Assembly (NCBI GenBank): GCA_947167555.1 | Contig: CAMVIO010000004.1 | Location: 1-24,714 of the forward strand | Origin: an uncultured Selenomonadales bacterium | GTDB taxonomy: Bacteria > Bacillota > Negativicutes > Selenomonadales > Selenomonadaceae | Reading direction: 5' to 3' | DNA: 24,714 bases | Shown: positions 14,910 through 22,598 of the stretch, piece by piece | How positions within the stretch are numbered: position 1 is the first letter of the stretch | How the letters are laid out: every line of letters starts with the position of its first letter | Position numbers and translations under genes: made by a program | Notes under the pieces: generated by a model | Databases searched by the model: none | What the model saw: the letters and a program-made list of their open reading frames with translations, nothing else | Told to the model about the DNA's origin: nothing

Positions 14910-15740
14910 TTATAACGAAGGCAATAATTCCGCGAGGCCGGTATGGCCGGAGCGGATCAGGTCTTTTTGGAGGTTTTCCAACCACGCGGCGAGGCGTGGG
15001 CAGCGCATGCGCGCTTCGAATCGGAACATCGTATGAGGCAGCGCGCCGAAAATCGGTACACGGTTCAGCGCATAGGGGTCGTCACTCGGATGCACGTTGC
15101 CGAGATTGACGGTGAAAGCGGCGCGATATCCTATGGCGTTGACACGCGACTTGATGTATTCGTTCGTGAAGCCGCAAGGGTAAGCGAGAACATCTATGCG
15201 GCGTCCCAATCGTTTCTCCAGCAAGCTTTTGGAGTCGGCAAGCTCATGGTTGACGGAGTTCGGGGAAAGCTCGGTCAGTACGTTGTGATTGACGGTATGG
15301 CTGCCGAATTCGATTCCCGAAAGCTGCATTTCCGCAAGCTGTTCCCATGTCAAATAATTAGGGTAGAGGCTTACATACTCGGAAATCAGGAAAATGCAGG
15401 CCCTCATGTTGTGCTTTTTTAGGATAGGAAACGCGCATTGGTAATTGTCGATATAGCCATCGTCGAAGGTAATCAGGACAGGACGCTCGGGAAGAGAGCC
15501 CTTGCCTTCGAGAGCGTCAAGCAATTCGGAGACGGTAATCGTTTTATAGCCGTTTTCTTCCAGCCAGACCATTTGCGTTTCGAATTCCGCCGTTGAGACG
15601 GTCAACATGTTTTCGTCCACGTCGTTGATTTGATGATAGTTCAATACGGGAATACCGCTGGGCTTGGAATAGAACGCGAACACGGCAAAGCCGAGAAGAA
15701 TCAGGATCGCAATAAAAAAACGAAGCAAAAACGGTTTCAT
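14910..15740 (-). CDS. Polysaccharide deacetylase (CE4/NodB family), membrane-anchored
   Basis: Likely removes N-acetyl groups from peptidoglycan or another extracellular glycan. The 276-residue protein has one N-terminal hydrophobic anchor or signal (about residues 4-22), then the NodB domain: PVLNYHQI, motif 1 TFDDGY with the catalytic and metal-binding Asp pair, motif 2 HTVNH with two metal-binding His, and motif 3-like AYPCG. ATGs at 15755 and 15746 are also in frame; GAGGAAG places the ribosome best for the ATG at 15740. It is a single-gene unit with its own strong promoter, divergent from the aminopeptidase operon. The exact glycan substrate cannot be told. Confidence 0.9.
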   Translation of the reverse strand: MKPFLLRFFIAILILLGFAVFAFYSKPSGIPVLNYHQINDVDENMLTVSTAEFETQMVWLEENGYKTITVSELLDALEGKGSLPERPVLITFDDGYIDNYQCAFPILKKHNMRACIFLISEYVSLYPNYLTWEQLAEMQLSGIEFGSHTVNHNVLTELSPNSVNHELADSKSLLEKRLGRRIDVLAYPCGFTNEYIKSRVNAIGYRAAFTVNLGNVHPSDDPYALNRVPIFGALPHTMFRFEARMRCPRLAAWLENLQKDLIRSGHTGLAELLPSL

Positions 15741-15780
15741 GAGCATCTTCCTCATTATATTTAGATAAAAGCCAAAACAA

Positions 15781-15809
15781 AATATATCGCAACTACCTTT
15801 TTATGTCAA
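15781..15809 (-). promoter_or_regulatory. Promoter of the polysaccharide deacetylase gene
   Basis: On the minus strand, TTGACA (15809-15804), 17 bases, then TATATT (15786-15781). These are the same hexamers and spacing as the corrinoid operon promoter. The leader is about 30 bases. Confidence 0.75.
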
Positions 15810-15838
15810 GGTTTGCCCTGTGCAATATCCGCGCTTTG

Positions 15839-15847
15839 TGATATAAT
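15839..15847 (+). promoter_or_regulatory. Extended -10 promoter of the map/helicase operon
   Basis: TGA followed by a perfect TATAAT (15842-15847) forms an extended -10. The -35 region 17 bases upstream (TGTGCA, 15819-15824) is poor, as is common with extended -10 promoters. Transcription would start near 15853, back to back with the deacetylase promoter. Confidence 0.65.
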
Positions 15848-15851
15848 GTGT

Positions 15852-15905
15852 CCGCTTATCGAGCGCGAAGCGCGAGGTTAGCGGCACATATCCACGGTGT
15901 GGATA
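15852..15905 (+). promoter_or_regulatory. Structured 5' leader with two hairpins upstream of map
   Basis: Starting at the predicted transcript 5' end, CCGCT (15852-15856) pairs with AGCGG (15880-15884) and encloses a GCGC-GAA-GCGC hairpin (15863-15873). A perfect 7-base hairpin follows at once, TATCCAC (15889-15895) with GTGGATA (15899-15905). No T run follows, so they are not terminators. They match no riboswitch class I know and could protect the 5' end or control translation. The rest of the 15756-15939 gap holds the two promoters and the map ribosome site AAAGGAG (15926-15932). Confidence 0.45.
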
Positions 15906-15939
15906 CTATTACGCATCTATGGGTAAAAGGAGCGAAACC

Positions 15940-16815
15940 ATGACAGAACGAAACGCGCTGTGCTGGTGCGGCAGTGGGAAAAAATACAAGCATTGCCATT
16001 TGGCGTTTGACGAGCGCATTGCGGGGATGAAATTCAATTTTTTTCGCGGACAGGTACGTCCGCCGAAGAAGATTATCAACAACGAAAAGGATATTGAAGG
16101 CATAAAGAAAAGCGGCGTTGTCAACGATGGTACGTTGGACCTGATGGCAGAGATGATTCGGCCTGGAATCGATACGGAGACGCTGAATAAGGCGGCGCAT
16201 GAGTATATAGTATCTCATGGCGCGATTCCTGCTTGCCTTGACTATGAAGGGTATCCGAAAAGCATTTGTATTTCCATCAATGACGTGGTGTGTCACGGGA
16301 TTCCATCTAAGGATACGATCCTAAAGGAAGGCGACATCGTCAATATCGACTGCACGACGATTCTCGACGGGTATTTCGCGGACGCGTCGCGGATGTTCAT
16401 GATCGGCGAGGTGTCGCCGGCGGCGAAGCGTCTGGTGCGTGTGACGAAGGAATGCATGGAGCTTGGCATTGAGGCGGCGAAACCTTGGCATTTTCTCGGG
16501 GATGTCGGTGCGGCTTGTGGTAGTCACGCGCATAAGAACGGTTACTCCGTTGTGACTGATCTGGGCGGCCACGGCGTCGGCAAGGCGTTCCATTTGGAGC
16601 CTTTCGTTCCTCACGTTGGGGAAAAGAATACGGGAATGCTCTTAGTGCCGGGCATGGTGCTGACGGTGGAGCCGATGATCAACGAGGGCACATATAAAGT
16701 CACGACGGACAAAAAGGACGGCTGGACGGTTCGTACGAAGGATCATAAGCTGTCCGCACAGTGGGAGAAGACGATCCTGATTACGGAGACGGGGACGGAG
16801 GTCTTGTCGAGCTGA
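15940..16815 (+). CDS. map: Methionine aminopeptidase type I with N-terminal SEC-C motif
   Basis: Removes the initiator Met from new proteins. The 291-residue protein has an N-terminal SEC-C zinc motif (C8, C10, C19, H20 in CWCGSGKKYKHCH), a short linker, then the aminopeptidase domain. All active-site residues are visible with near-E. coli spacing: H119, and metal ligands D137, D148, H211, E244 and E276. The SEC-C extension, also found in SecA, probably helps it dock on ribosomes or nucleic acid; that is inferred. An in-frame ATG at 15919 exists, but AAAGGAG (15926-15932) sits seven bases before the ATG at 15940. Its stop overlaps the helicase start by one base. Confidence 0.93.
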   Translation: MTERNALCWCGSGKKYKHCHLAFDERIAGMKFNFFRGQVRPPKKIINNEKDIEGIKKSGVVNDGTLDLMAEMIRPGIDTETLNKAAHEYIVSHGAIPACLDYEGYPKSICISINDVVCHGIPSKDTILKEGDIVNIDCTTILDGYFADASRMFMIGEVSPAAKRLVRVTKECMELGIEAAKPWHFLGDVGAACGSHAHKNGYSVVTDLGGHGVGKAFHLEPFVPHVGEKNTGMLLVPGMVLTVEPMINEGTYKVTTDKKDGWTVRTKDHKLSAQWEKTILITETGTEVLSS

Positions 16816-18137
16816 TGAAGAGTTTTACGGAAATGAATATTTCCGAGGCGGTCCTGGCTAAACTCCGCCGTCTTGGGATTGATACGGCGACTCCGGTGCA
16901 GGAAAAAGCGATTCCCATTGTGCGGAGCGGCGTAGACGTTATTGTTCAGGCGCCGACGGGCACGGGCAAGACGCTGGCTTTTTTGCTGCCGCTGATGGAG
17001 AAAATGAAGGCGCATGTAGATGAAGCACAGGTTCTGATTGTGACGCCGACGCGTGAATTGACGATGCAGATCGCGAAAGTGGCGCGTTCCCTTGCGGAAG
17101 CGTTTTCCTTGCGGACGCTTGCGCTCTATGGTGGGCAGGATATCGAACGACAAAAGGACAAGCTGCGCCGTCATCCGCAGTTGATTATTGGAACTCCAGG
17201 CCGGTTGCTTGACCATCTGCGGCGAAAGACGCTTCGCATTTCACAGGCGAATCGCGTTGTGCTGGACGAAGCGGATGAAATGATGAAGCGAGGCTTTTTC
17301 GAGGATGTCGAGAAATTAATTACTTCCCTTGCCCCGGACAGGCAAATGCTCCTTTTCTCGGCGACGATGCCGGAGCGCGTTCGTGCGCTGGCGTATCGTT
17401 ATATGCGGTCGCCGCAGGAAGTGAAAATCGAGGCGGAGCATATCACGCTGGACACGATTACACAGACGATCATTGACACAACGGAGGAGACGAAGCTCGA
17501 CAAGCTCTCGTTGATCATTAACGAAAAACAGCCGTATTTGATGATGGTATTCTGCATGACGCGCCAGCGCGTCCATCAGGTGACGATGGATTTGGCGAAG
17601 CGTGGGTACCTCGTTGATGAGCTTTCCGGCGATTTGACACAGGTGCAGCGGACTTTGGTACTGAAGCGTTTCCGTGCGGCGGAGCTGCAAATCCTCGTGA
17701 CGACGGATATCGCGGCGCGGGGGCTCGATATCGAGGGTGTCACGCATGTCGTGAATTATGATATCCCGCGGACGACGGAGGATTATATTCATCGGATCGG
17801 GCGCACGGGACGCGCTGGCAAGATGGGCGAGGCAGTCACTTTTGTCAATGCGCGGCAATACGACCAGCTTCGACGGATTGAAGCGGGTATCAAGAGCCGG
17901 ATTGCGAAGCAGCGTTCTACACGAAGCCATGAGCAAGCAAAGGCGCGCGCCGAAGCCCGTGCCAGAGCTTTGCGGGAGCGCGCGGAAGAAAAGAAGAAAG
18001 AAGCAAAGCCTTTAAGCAAATACGCGAACCGGAAAGGGGCGGAGCATAAGGGCAGGAATCCGCGCAGCCGAAGGAATCCTAAAGCTCGTTTTGAGGCGAG
18101 GGAACGAGGAAAAGGACGCCCAAAGAAAAAACGGTAA
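16815..18137 (+). CDS. DEAD-box ATP-dependent RNA helicase
   Basis: Unwinds RNA duplexes in ribosome assembly or mRNA turnover. The 440-residue protein has every core motif in order: Q motif (F4, Q29), Walker A APTGTGKT (46-53), PTRELT (78-83), TPGR (127-130), DEAD (151-154), SAT (182-184), then in the second domain TTDIAARGLD and HRIGRTGRAG (326-335). The tail from about 365 is highly basic and low in complexity, as in RNA-binding tails of CshA/DeaD-type helicases. The ATG at 16815 gives the complete Q motif and overlaps the map stop (TGATG). A longer reading from 16761 lies within map. Its coupling to map hints at a shared translation-related role. Confidence 0.93.
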   Translation: MKSFTEMNISEAVLAKLRRLGIDTATPVQEKAIPIVRSGVDVIVQAPTGTGKTLAFLLPLMEKMKAHVDEAQVLIVTPTRELTMQIAKVARSLAEAFSLRTLALYGGQDIERQKDKLRRHPQLIIGTPGRLLDHLRRKTLRISQANRVVLDEADEMMKRGFFEDVEKLITSLAPDRQMLLFSATMPERVRALAYRYMRSPQEVKIEAEHITLDTITQTIIDTTEETKLDKLSLIINEKQPYLMMVFCMTRQRVHQVTMDLAKRGYLVDELSGDLTQVQRTLVLKRFRAAELQILVTTDIAARGLDIEGVTHVVNYDIPRTTEDYIHRIGRTGRAGKMGEAVTFVNARQYDQLRRIEAGIKSRIAKQRSTRSHEQAKARAEARARALRERAEEKKKEAKPLSKYANRKGAEHKGRNPRSRRNPKARFEARERGKGRPKKKR

Positions 18138-18155
18138 TCCTAGCAGGATTTTTTT
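18136..18155 (+). terminator. Short terminator-like hairpin after the helicase gene
   Basis: AATCCT (18136-18141) pairs with AGGATT (18145-18150) around an AGC loop, and the T run extends to 18155. It begins within the helicase stop codon. The stem is short, so termination may be partial and phosphofructokinase expression may receive read-through. Confidence 0.55.
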
Positions 18156-18227
18156 CTACGTTCTCGAATATTATCTATGATAGAGATTTTTCGGAACAAC
18201 GATAACATTATAAAGGGGGATAAAATA

Positions 18228-19475
18228 ATGAGTGAGCAAAAACAAACGGTTGCCATCGTCTGCGGAGGCGGTCCGGCGCCCGGCATGAACGGAGTCATTT
18301 CGGCCGTGACACTGGAGGCTCATCGGCAGGGCTGGGACGTTCTTGGTATGTACGAAGGCTTTTCACATTTGGCGAAGGGCGAAAAGAAATATATCAAGCT
18401 GACTGACGATGATGTGAGCAGAATCCATTTGCAGGGTGGTTGCATGCTCCAGATGTCACGCTACAATCCCACGAAGAAGGAAGAAGACCTTACGGCGGTT
18501 GTTAACACGCTGAAGGAGCTTGGCGTCACATATCTTGTGACCATCGGCGGCGACGATACGGCTTTCAGTTCGATGACGGTGGCGGCGCACGCAACGAAGA
18601 GCGGACATCCGATTCGTTCCGTTCATGTACCGAAGACTATCGATAATGATCTTCCGCTTCCCGAAGGAATCCCGACTTTCGGCTTTGAGACGGCTCGCGC
18701 GCTTGGAGCAATCGAAGTTGCGAATCTAATGGAAGACGCGCGTACCTCGAATAACCGTTGGTATTTCGTCGTGGCGATGGGGCGCACGGCGGGGCATCTT
18801 GCTCTTGGTATCGGCAAAGCGGCCGGGGCTCCGGTGACGGTCATTCCGGAAGAGTTCTCGGCGGACAAGATTCCGCTCCATCAGGTGGTGGACGTTCTTG
18901 TCGGATCGATGATCAAGCAGAAGGCGGCAGGACGCAGTTATGGCGTTGCGGTCGTTGCTGAGGGCGTCATTGAGAAGATCATGGAAGAGGATTTGAAAAT
19001 GCTCGGCGATCTTGCGTTGGACGAGCATGGGCATATCCGTTACGCGGAGTTGGATTTCGGTGATATCTTGAAGCAGCAGGCGCTTCGCGAGCTTGACCGT
19101 CTCGGCGTCAAGATGACGATCGTGGACAAGGAGATTGGTTACGAGCTTCGTTGCAATTCGCCGATTCCGTACGACATCGATTATACGCGGTCTCTGGGCT
19201 ACGCTGCGGTGCATTTCCTAAAGGACGGCAATACGGGCGCGATGATTACAATCCAAAAGGACGGCGCGGTGCCGATGTACTTCGACGATATCAAGGATCC
19301 GGCGACGGGCAAGACCCGCGTGCGCCGCGTCAATATCGATTCGGCTGCTTACAAGATTGCCCGGGGCTTCATGATTCGCTTGGAGAAAGAAGACCTCGCA
19401 GACGGACCTGTCGCAAAAGCCTTCAATCTTTCCGGCGCAGAGATGGCGAAACGGTACGGCTATCTTTTCGAGTGA
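18228..19475 (+). CDS. pfp: Pyrophosphate-type 6-phosphofructokinase
   Basis: Interconverts fructose 6-phosphate and fructose 1,6-bisphosphate in glycolysis. The 415-residue protein is longer than the roughly 320-residue ATP enzyme of Firmicutes. Two positions known to mark pyrophosphate use are present: GGDD (107-110, where ATP enzymes have GGDG) and PKTIDND (135-141, where ATP enzymes have PGTIDND). GGGPAPGMNG (13-22) and MGRTAGHLALG are also typical. The frame is open from 18177, but GGGGGA (18215-18220) lies eight bases before the ATG at 18228. It is a single gene between two terminators. Pyrophosphate use is predicted from these residues, not shown. Confidence 0.88.
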   Translation: MSEQKQTVAIVCGGGPAPGMNGVISAVTLEAHRQGWDVLGMYEGFSHLAKGEKKYIKLTDDDVSRIHLQGGCMLQMSRYNPTKKEEDLTAVVNTLKELGVTYLVTIGGDDTAFSSMTVAAHATKSGHPIRSVHVPKTIDNDLPLPEGIPTFGFETARALGAIEVANLMEDARTSNNRWYFVVAMGRTAGHLALGIGKAAGAPVTVIPEEFSADKIPLHQVVDVLVGSMIKQKAAGRSYGVAVVAEGVIEKIMEEDLKMLGDLALDEHGHIRYAELDFGDILKQQALRELDRLGVKMTIVDKEIGYELRCNSPIPYDIDYTRSLGYAAVHFLKDGNTGAMITIQKDGAVPMYFDDIKDPATGKTRVRRVNIDSAAYKIARGFMIRLEKEDLADGPVAKAFNLSGAEMAKRYGYLFE

Positions 19476-19505
19476 CAGGAAAATGATTTCTTAAGTTCAA
19501 GAAGG

Positions 19506-19549
19506 AAAATCCCTCTTTTTCGGCGAATAGTCGATAAAGAGGGATTTTT
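19506..19549 (+). terminator. Rho-independent terminator after pfp
   Basis: AAATCCCTCTTT (19507-19518) pairs with AAAGAGGGATTT (19536-19547) around a 17-base loop, followed by T residues to 19549. It isolates pfp from the glycosyltransferase gene. Confidence 0.85.
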
Positions 19550-19571
19550 ACATGGCTGGGAGGTTGGCTTT

Positions 19572-20690
19572 ATGGGAGAAAAAAGACGCGGCGTCTATTC
19601 ATTACCGGCCTATGCCGGATGGAGCAACCAGCAGCTCACGAAAAACTGCGGGATTGTGCCGTATCTTTTTTACAAGAAGTTCGGTTTTCATGCGGTGATG
19701 GCGGGCGCGAAAACAGAGGACTCGTACCCGTATATAAAGTATGTCGAAGGGATGGACGTCGAGTTTTTGCCGGATGTGGAGCTTTCCACAAAGCTTGATT
19801 ATATCCGCTCTCATGCGGAAGATATGGATTTGTTGATTTTGCATGGGTATTATCCCAATTATGTGGATATAGTGAAATGCTATCGAGACCTTCGGCCTGA
19901 AGGAAAAATCTATATGGAGCTTGATATTAATTTGCAGGCGGCTGACAGGACTCCGTGGCGTTCGGAAAAAGTGGCGGCAGTGCTGGAGGCATGCGATGTC
20001 ATCGGTGCGTCTTGCCGTTCGATGCAGCAATATATGATGAGAAAAACGCCGTACAAGGTAGAGTATATCCCCAATGGCTTCTATGATTTTGAAAGCGTTG
20101 ATTTTACACCGGATTTTTCAAGGAAGGAAAAAATTGTTTTGACGGTTGGCCGGATTGGGACGCATCAAAAGCATAATGAGCTTTTGATGGAGGCTTTTGC
20201 GGCAGCGGCGAATGAAATGCCGGGATGGTCGGTACGTTTTGTGGGGCGGATAGAGGAACACTTCAAAAAATATATTGATAATTATTATGCGCGTTTTCCC
20301 GCGTTGAAAGAACGGGTGGTATTTACAGGAGTCGTAACGGATAGAAATTTGATAGCGGAAGAATATCAGCGAGCGAAAGTGTTCGCGTTGACTTCGCGGA
20401 TGGAAGGCGGAACGCCCAACGTGATTGCGGAGGCGCTTTCGGCGGGCAATTATATCGTTACAAGCGCAATCGACGCGGCGGAAGAGGCAACGGACGGCGG
20501 GCAATGTGGGGCTGTATTCCCAATTGAGGATGAAATACGGTTGACAGAAATTTTGCGCTGTTTGTCGAGCAATGGGGAACAACTGGAACGGGGTGGACAT
20601 CATGCCGTTTCATATGCAAAAGAAGCCTTTGATTATGGACGAATTGTTGATCGGCTTTATTATTTATTGTACGGGGAGTGCGGCGCATGA
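19572..20690 (+). CDS. Glycosyltransferase family 4 protein
   Basis: A 372-residue protein with the two-lobed GT-B arrangement. The C-terminal lobe begins near residue 180 (KIVLTVGRIGTHQKHNELLMEAF), a typical donor-binding start, and continues to RMEGGTPNVIAEALSAG near 275-292, which contains the E-x7-E-like nucleotide-sugar motif. The N-terminal lobe lacks the usual Gly-rich opening and starts YSLPAYAGWSNQQLTKNCGI. No signal or membrane segment is seen, so it acts in the cytoplasm. GGGAGG (19558-19563) is well placed for the ATG at 19572. The end overlaps the next gene by four bases, suggesting that the two act together in making a surface glycan. Donor and acceptor are unknown. Confidence 0.85.
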   Translation: MGEKRRGVYSLPAYAGWSNQQLTKNCGIVPYLFYKKFGFHAVMAGAKTEDSYPYIKYVEGMDVEFLPDVELSTKLDYIRSHAEDMDLLILHGYYPNYVDIVKCYRDLRPEGKIYMELDINLQAADRTPWRSEKVAAVLEACDVIGASCRSMQQYMMRKTPYKVEYIPNGFYDFESVDFTPDFSRKEKIVLTVGRIGTHQKHNELLMEAFAAAANEMPGWSVRFVGRIEEHFKKYIDNYYARFPALKERVVFTGVVTDRNLIAEEYQRAKVFALTSRMEGGTPNVIAEALSAGNYIVTSAIDAAEEATDGGQCGAVFPIEDEIRLTEILRCLSSNGEQLERGGHHAVSYAKEAFDYGRIVDRLYYLLYGECGA

Positions 20691-21667
20691 GCGGGATGAT
20701 TTTGAACGGTCTTCGTTTTTTCTTCGAAGACGCGCGAGGCAACCATATTTTGCTTGCGGACGCTGGGGATTATGCAGCCAATGAGAGCAAAGCACTGCTC
20801 CATTATATAGACGATGATTATGTATGGGTGATGCGGGACAATCTTAAAAATATTATGGAGTATATAGAAAGAGATAAGGCAAACGGGGGAGCGATTCGTG
20901 CGGCTTCTGGCATACTGGCAGTTCGTGAGCTTTGGGGGAAGTATCGTCCTCGTCGGATTCTTTGGATGGGGGCGTCTAATCGTGCCATGATTGGAGTCGC
21001 GAAAATGCTGCCGGTATTTCACGATGACAATCTGATGTATGCCGTCGCTCCTGATTTACCCGACGATATTGAAAAAAATATCGTTCCGATTCGCGCGGTA
21101 TGCTCGTCGCTTCCGTTGCCCGAAGACTATTTCGACGTTGTCATCGTTGATGCAGTCGATGTGACGCCGGACAGGATGGCGCAGCTTCTTTTTGCGCTTC
21201 GTGCCGGAGGATTGTTTATTCAGGTGCTTCCGGCGGGAAAAGTGCTTCCTTGCACAATCCCGAATGCAGATTCTTTTTCCGATGATGAGGGAAATACGCT
21301 CTTGCGTGCGCGGATGTCGAGGGAACTGACCGCAGTGTTTCGTGAGGGGACGATGAAAGGACGTTTGAATCGGCAAAAACGCCTTGTTTCTTACATTTTG
21401 GATGAACTTGGCGACTCGCTCGGCTCGATTTTGGCGTCCGACGATGATTTGCGCTTGGAAGCCGCCATCACGCAAGCGGCGCTTGCGGAGGAGAATATTC
21501 TTCCGATTTATGAAGAGCTCGTAAGCGAGGATATAAAATATCTTGCGAACCGGTTCAAGGAATCATTGATTGAGTTTCGTTTGCATCGGAGCGAAAAAAA
21601 ACGCGCGTGCGTTTTTGAGGAGTACCTTGCACTGCGGCGCGAAATGCGGGAATATGATGAGTTTTAG
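20687..21667 (+). CDS. Unidentified protein with a degenerate SAM-methyltransferase-like Rossmann region
   Basis: I cannot assign a known family. The 326-residue soluble product has an N-terminal part of about 90 residues, then a strand-loop RRILWMGASNRAMIGVAKML resembling methyltransferase motif I but with a weak Gly pattern. LPEDYFDVVIVDAVDV and RAGGLFIQVLPAGK follow, like motifs 4 and 6. The C-terminal third is helical and highly charged. An alternative start in frame at 20678 is possible, but the ATG at 20687 has GGGGAG upstream and overlaps the glycosyltransferase stop in ATGA. Translational coupling implies a role tied to that glycosyltransferase, perhaps modifying or organising its product; that is inference. 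Confidence 0.7.
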   Translation: MSGMILNGLRFFFEDARGNHILLADAGDYAANESKALLHYIDDDYVWVMRDNLKNIMEYIERDKANGGAIRAASGILAVRELWGKYRPRRILWMGASNRAMIGVAKMLPVFHDDNLMYAVAPDLPDDIEKNIVPIRAVCSSLPLPEDYFDVVIVDAVDVTPDRMAQLLFALRAGGLFIQVLPAGKVLPCTIPNADSFSDDEGNTLLRARMSRELTAVFREGTMKGRLNRQKRLVSYILDELGDSLGSILASDDDLRLEAAITQAALAEENILPIYEELVSEDIKYLANRFKESLIEFRLHRSEKKRACVFEEYLALRREMREYDEF

Positions 21668-21709
21668 TTTTTCGTGGGGTCAAATTCTATTTGGAAGGGG
21701 GGAGAAAAG

Positions 21710-21916
21710 GTGCCTTATGTCAATATTAAGATTACTCGTGAGGGAGAGGTCACGGCGGAGCAGAAGCGGCGGCTGATCGAGGGAGCGACGGATCTTCTGC
21801 ACGACGTACTCGGCAAAAACAAGGCAACCACGGTGGTCACCATCGATGAGGTGGACACGGATAATTGGGGAATTGGCGGAGTACCCGTAACGGAAATCCG
21901 GAAGAAAGGAAAGTGA
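21710..21916 (+). CDS. 4-oxalocrotonate tautomerase family protein
   Basis: A 68-residue member of the tautomerase family. After loss of the initiator Met, the chain would start with Pro (PYVNIKI), the catalytic base in this family. The rest (TAEQKRRLIEGATDLLHDVLGKN, TTVVTIDEVDTDNWGIGG) matches the usual beta-alpha-beta fold that forms hexamers. The start is GTG at 21710, placed by AAGGGGGGAG (21695-21704). An upstream ATG at 21674 would put residues before the Pro and destroy the active site, so it is rejected. The nitroreductase follows within 10 bases, suggesting joint handling of a small aromatic or quinone-like compound; the substrate is unknown. Confidence 0.88.
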   Translation: MPYVNIKITREGEVTAEQKRRLIEGATDLLHDVLGKNKATTVVTIDEVDTDNWGIGGVPVTEIRKKGK

Positions 21917-21925
21917 GGAAACGTT

Positions 21926-22504
21926 ATGGAAATTATGAAATTGATGGAATGGTGCCGCACATATCGGCGGTTCGACCAGGCAAAGCCGGTTCCCGAAAAT
22001 GTGCTGGAGAACATCATGGAGGCGGCGCGGCTGGCAAATTCGGCGTCGAATCGACAGCAGCTTCGATTTCTTGTCGTGAAATCGCCGGAGATGGTGGAAA
22101 AGCTTTTTACATTCACCCATTGGGCGGCGATACTGCCGAAAGAGCTCGGGCAGCCGAAAGACGGGGAGCACCCGGTGCTCTTTATTGTGCCAACTTATGA
22201 GGCGTCGGAAAAGGCAAAGTGGACGGACGTCGATATCGGCATTGCCGAAACACGGATGACGATTGCGGCCGCAGCCGAAGGCGTCGGAAGCTGTATTCTC
22301 GCCAATATCGAACGCGATCCCATTCGTGACGTCCTTGGGCTACCTGCATCGATAGAAATTGCGACCATCGTGGCCTTTGGTTATCCGACCCATGAATCCC
22401 ATATCGTTTCGATGAAAGACGGCGATGTTAAATATTATCTGGACGAGAAGAAAGATTATTGCGTGCCGAAACGCAGCCGTGAGGATTTGTTCCGCATAGT
22501 TTGA
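21926..22504 (+). CDS. Nitroreductase family protein (FMN-dependent)
   Basis: Probably an FMN flavoprotein reducing nitro compounds, quinones or similar electrophiles with NAD(P)H. The 192-residue protein has the family opening CRTYRRFDQAKPVPENVLENIMEAARLANSASNRQQ, where the Arg residues and SNRQ contact FMN phosphate and ring in homologues. DIGIAETRMTIAAAAEGVGSC is the dimer-interface helix and IATIVAFGYP the usual C-terminal strand. Length is at the short end of the family. GTGAGGAA lies before the ATG. It is the last gene before the bidirectional terminator. Confidence 0.88.
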   Translation: MEIMKLMEWCRTYRRFDQAKPVPENVLENIMEAARLANSASNRQQLRFLVVKSPEMVEKLFTFTHWAAILPKELGQPKDGEHPVLFIVPTYEASEKAKWTDVDIGIAETRMTIAAAAEGVGSCILANIERDPIRDVLGLPASIEIATIVAFGYPTHESHIVSMKDGDVKYYLDEKKDYCVPKRSREDLFRIV

Positions 22505-22544
22505 AGTGTGAAACATACAATGAAGAGAATTTATGCTTTGGCAT

Positions 22545-22590
22545 AAAAATAACGATCTCGAAGTGATTTTTTTCGAGATCGTTATTTTTT
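22545..22590. terminator. Bidirectional terminator between nitroreductase and mupG
   Basis: An 18-base A-rich left arm (22545-22562) pairs with the right arm from 22572 (TTCGAGATCGTTATTTTT). With A residues outside on one side and T on the other, it can end both convergent transcripts. The rest of 22505-22598 shows nothing else. Confidence 0.92.
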
Positions 22591-22598
22591 AGGATATT

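Noticed and set aside
17930..18134. Low-complexity Lys/Arg/Glu-rich tract at the helicase end
   Set aside because: Basic disordered tails are usual in DEAD-box RNA helicases and need no separate explanation.
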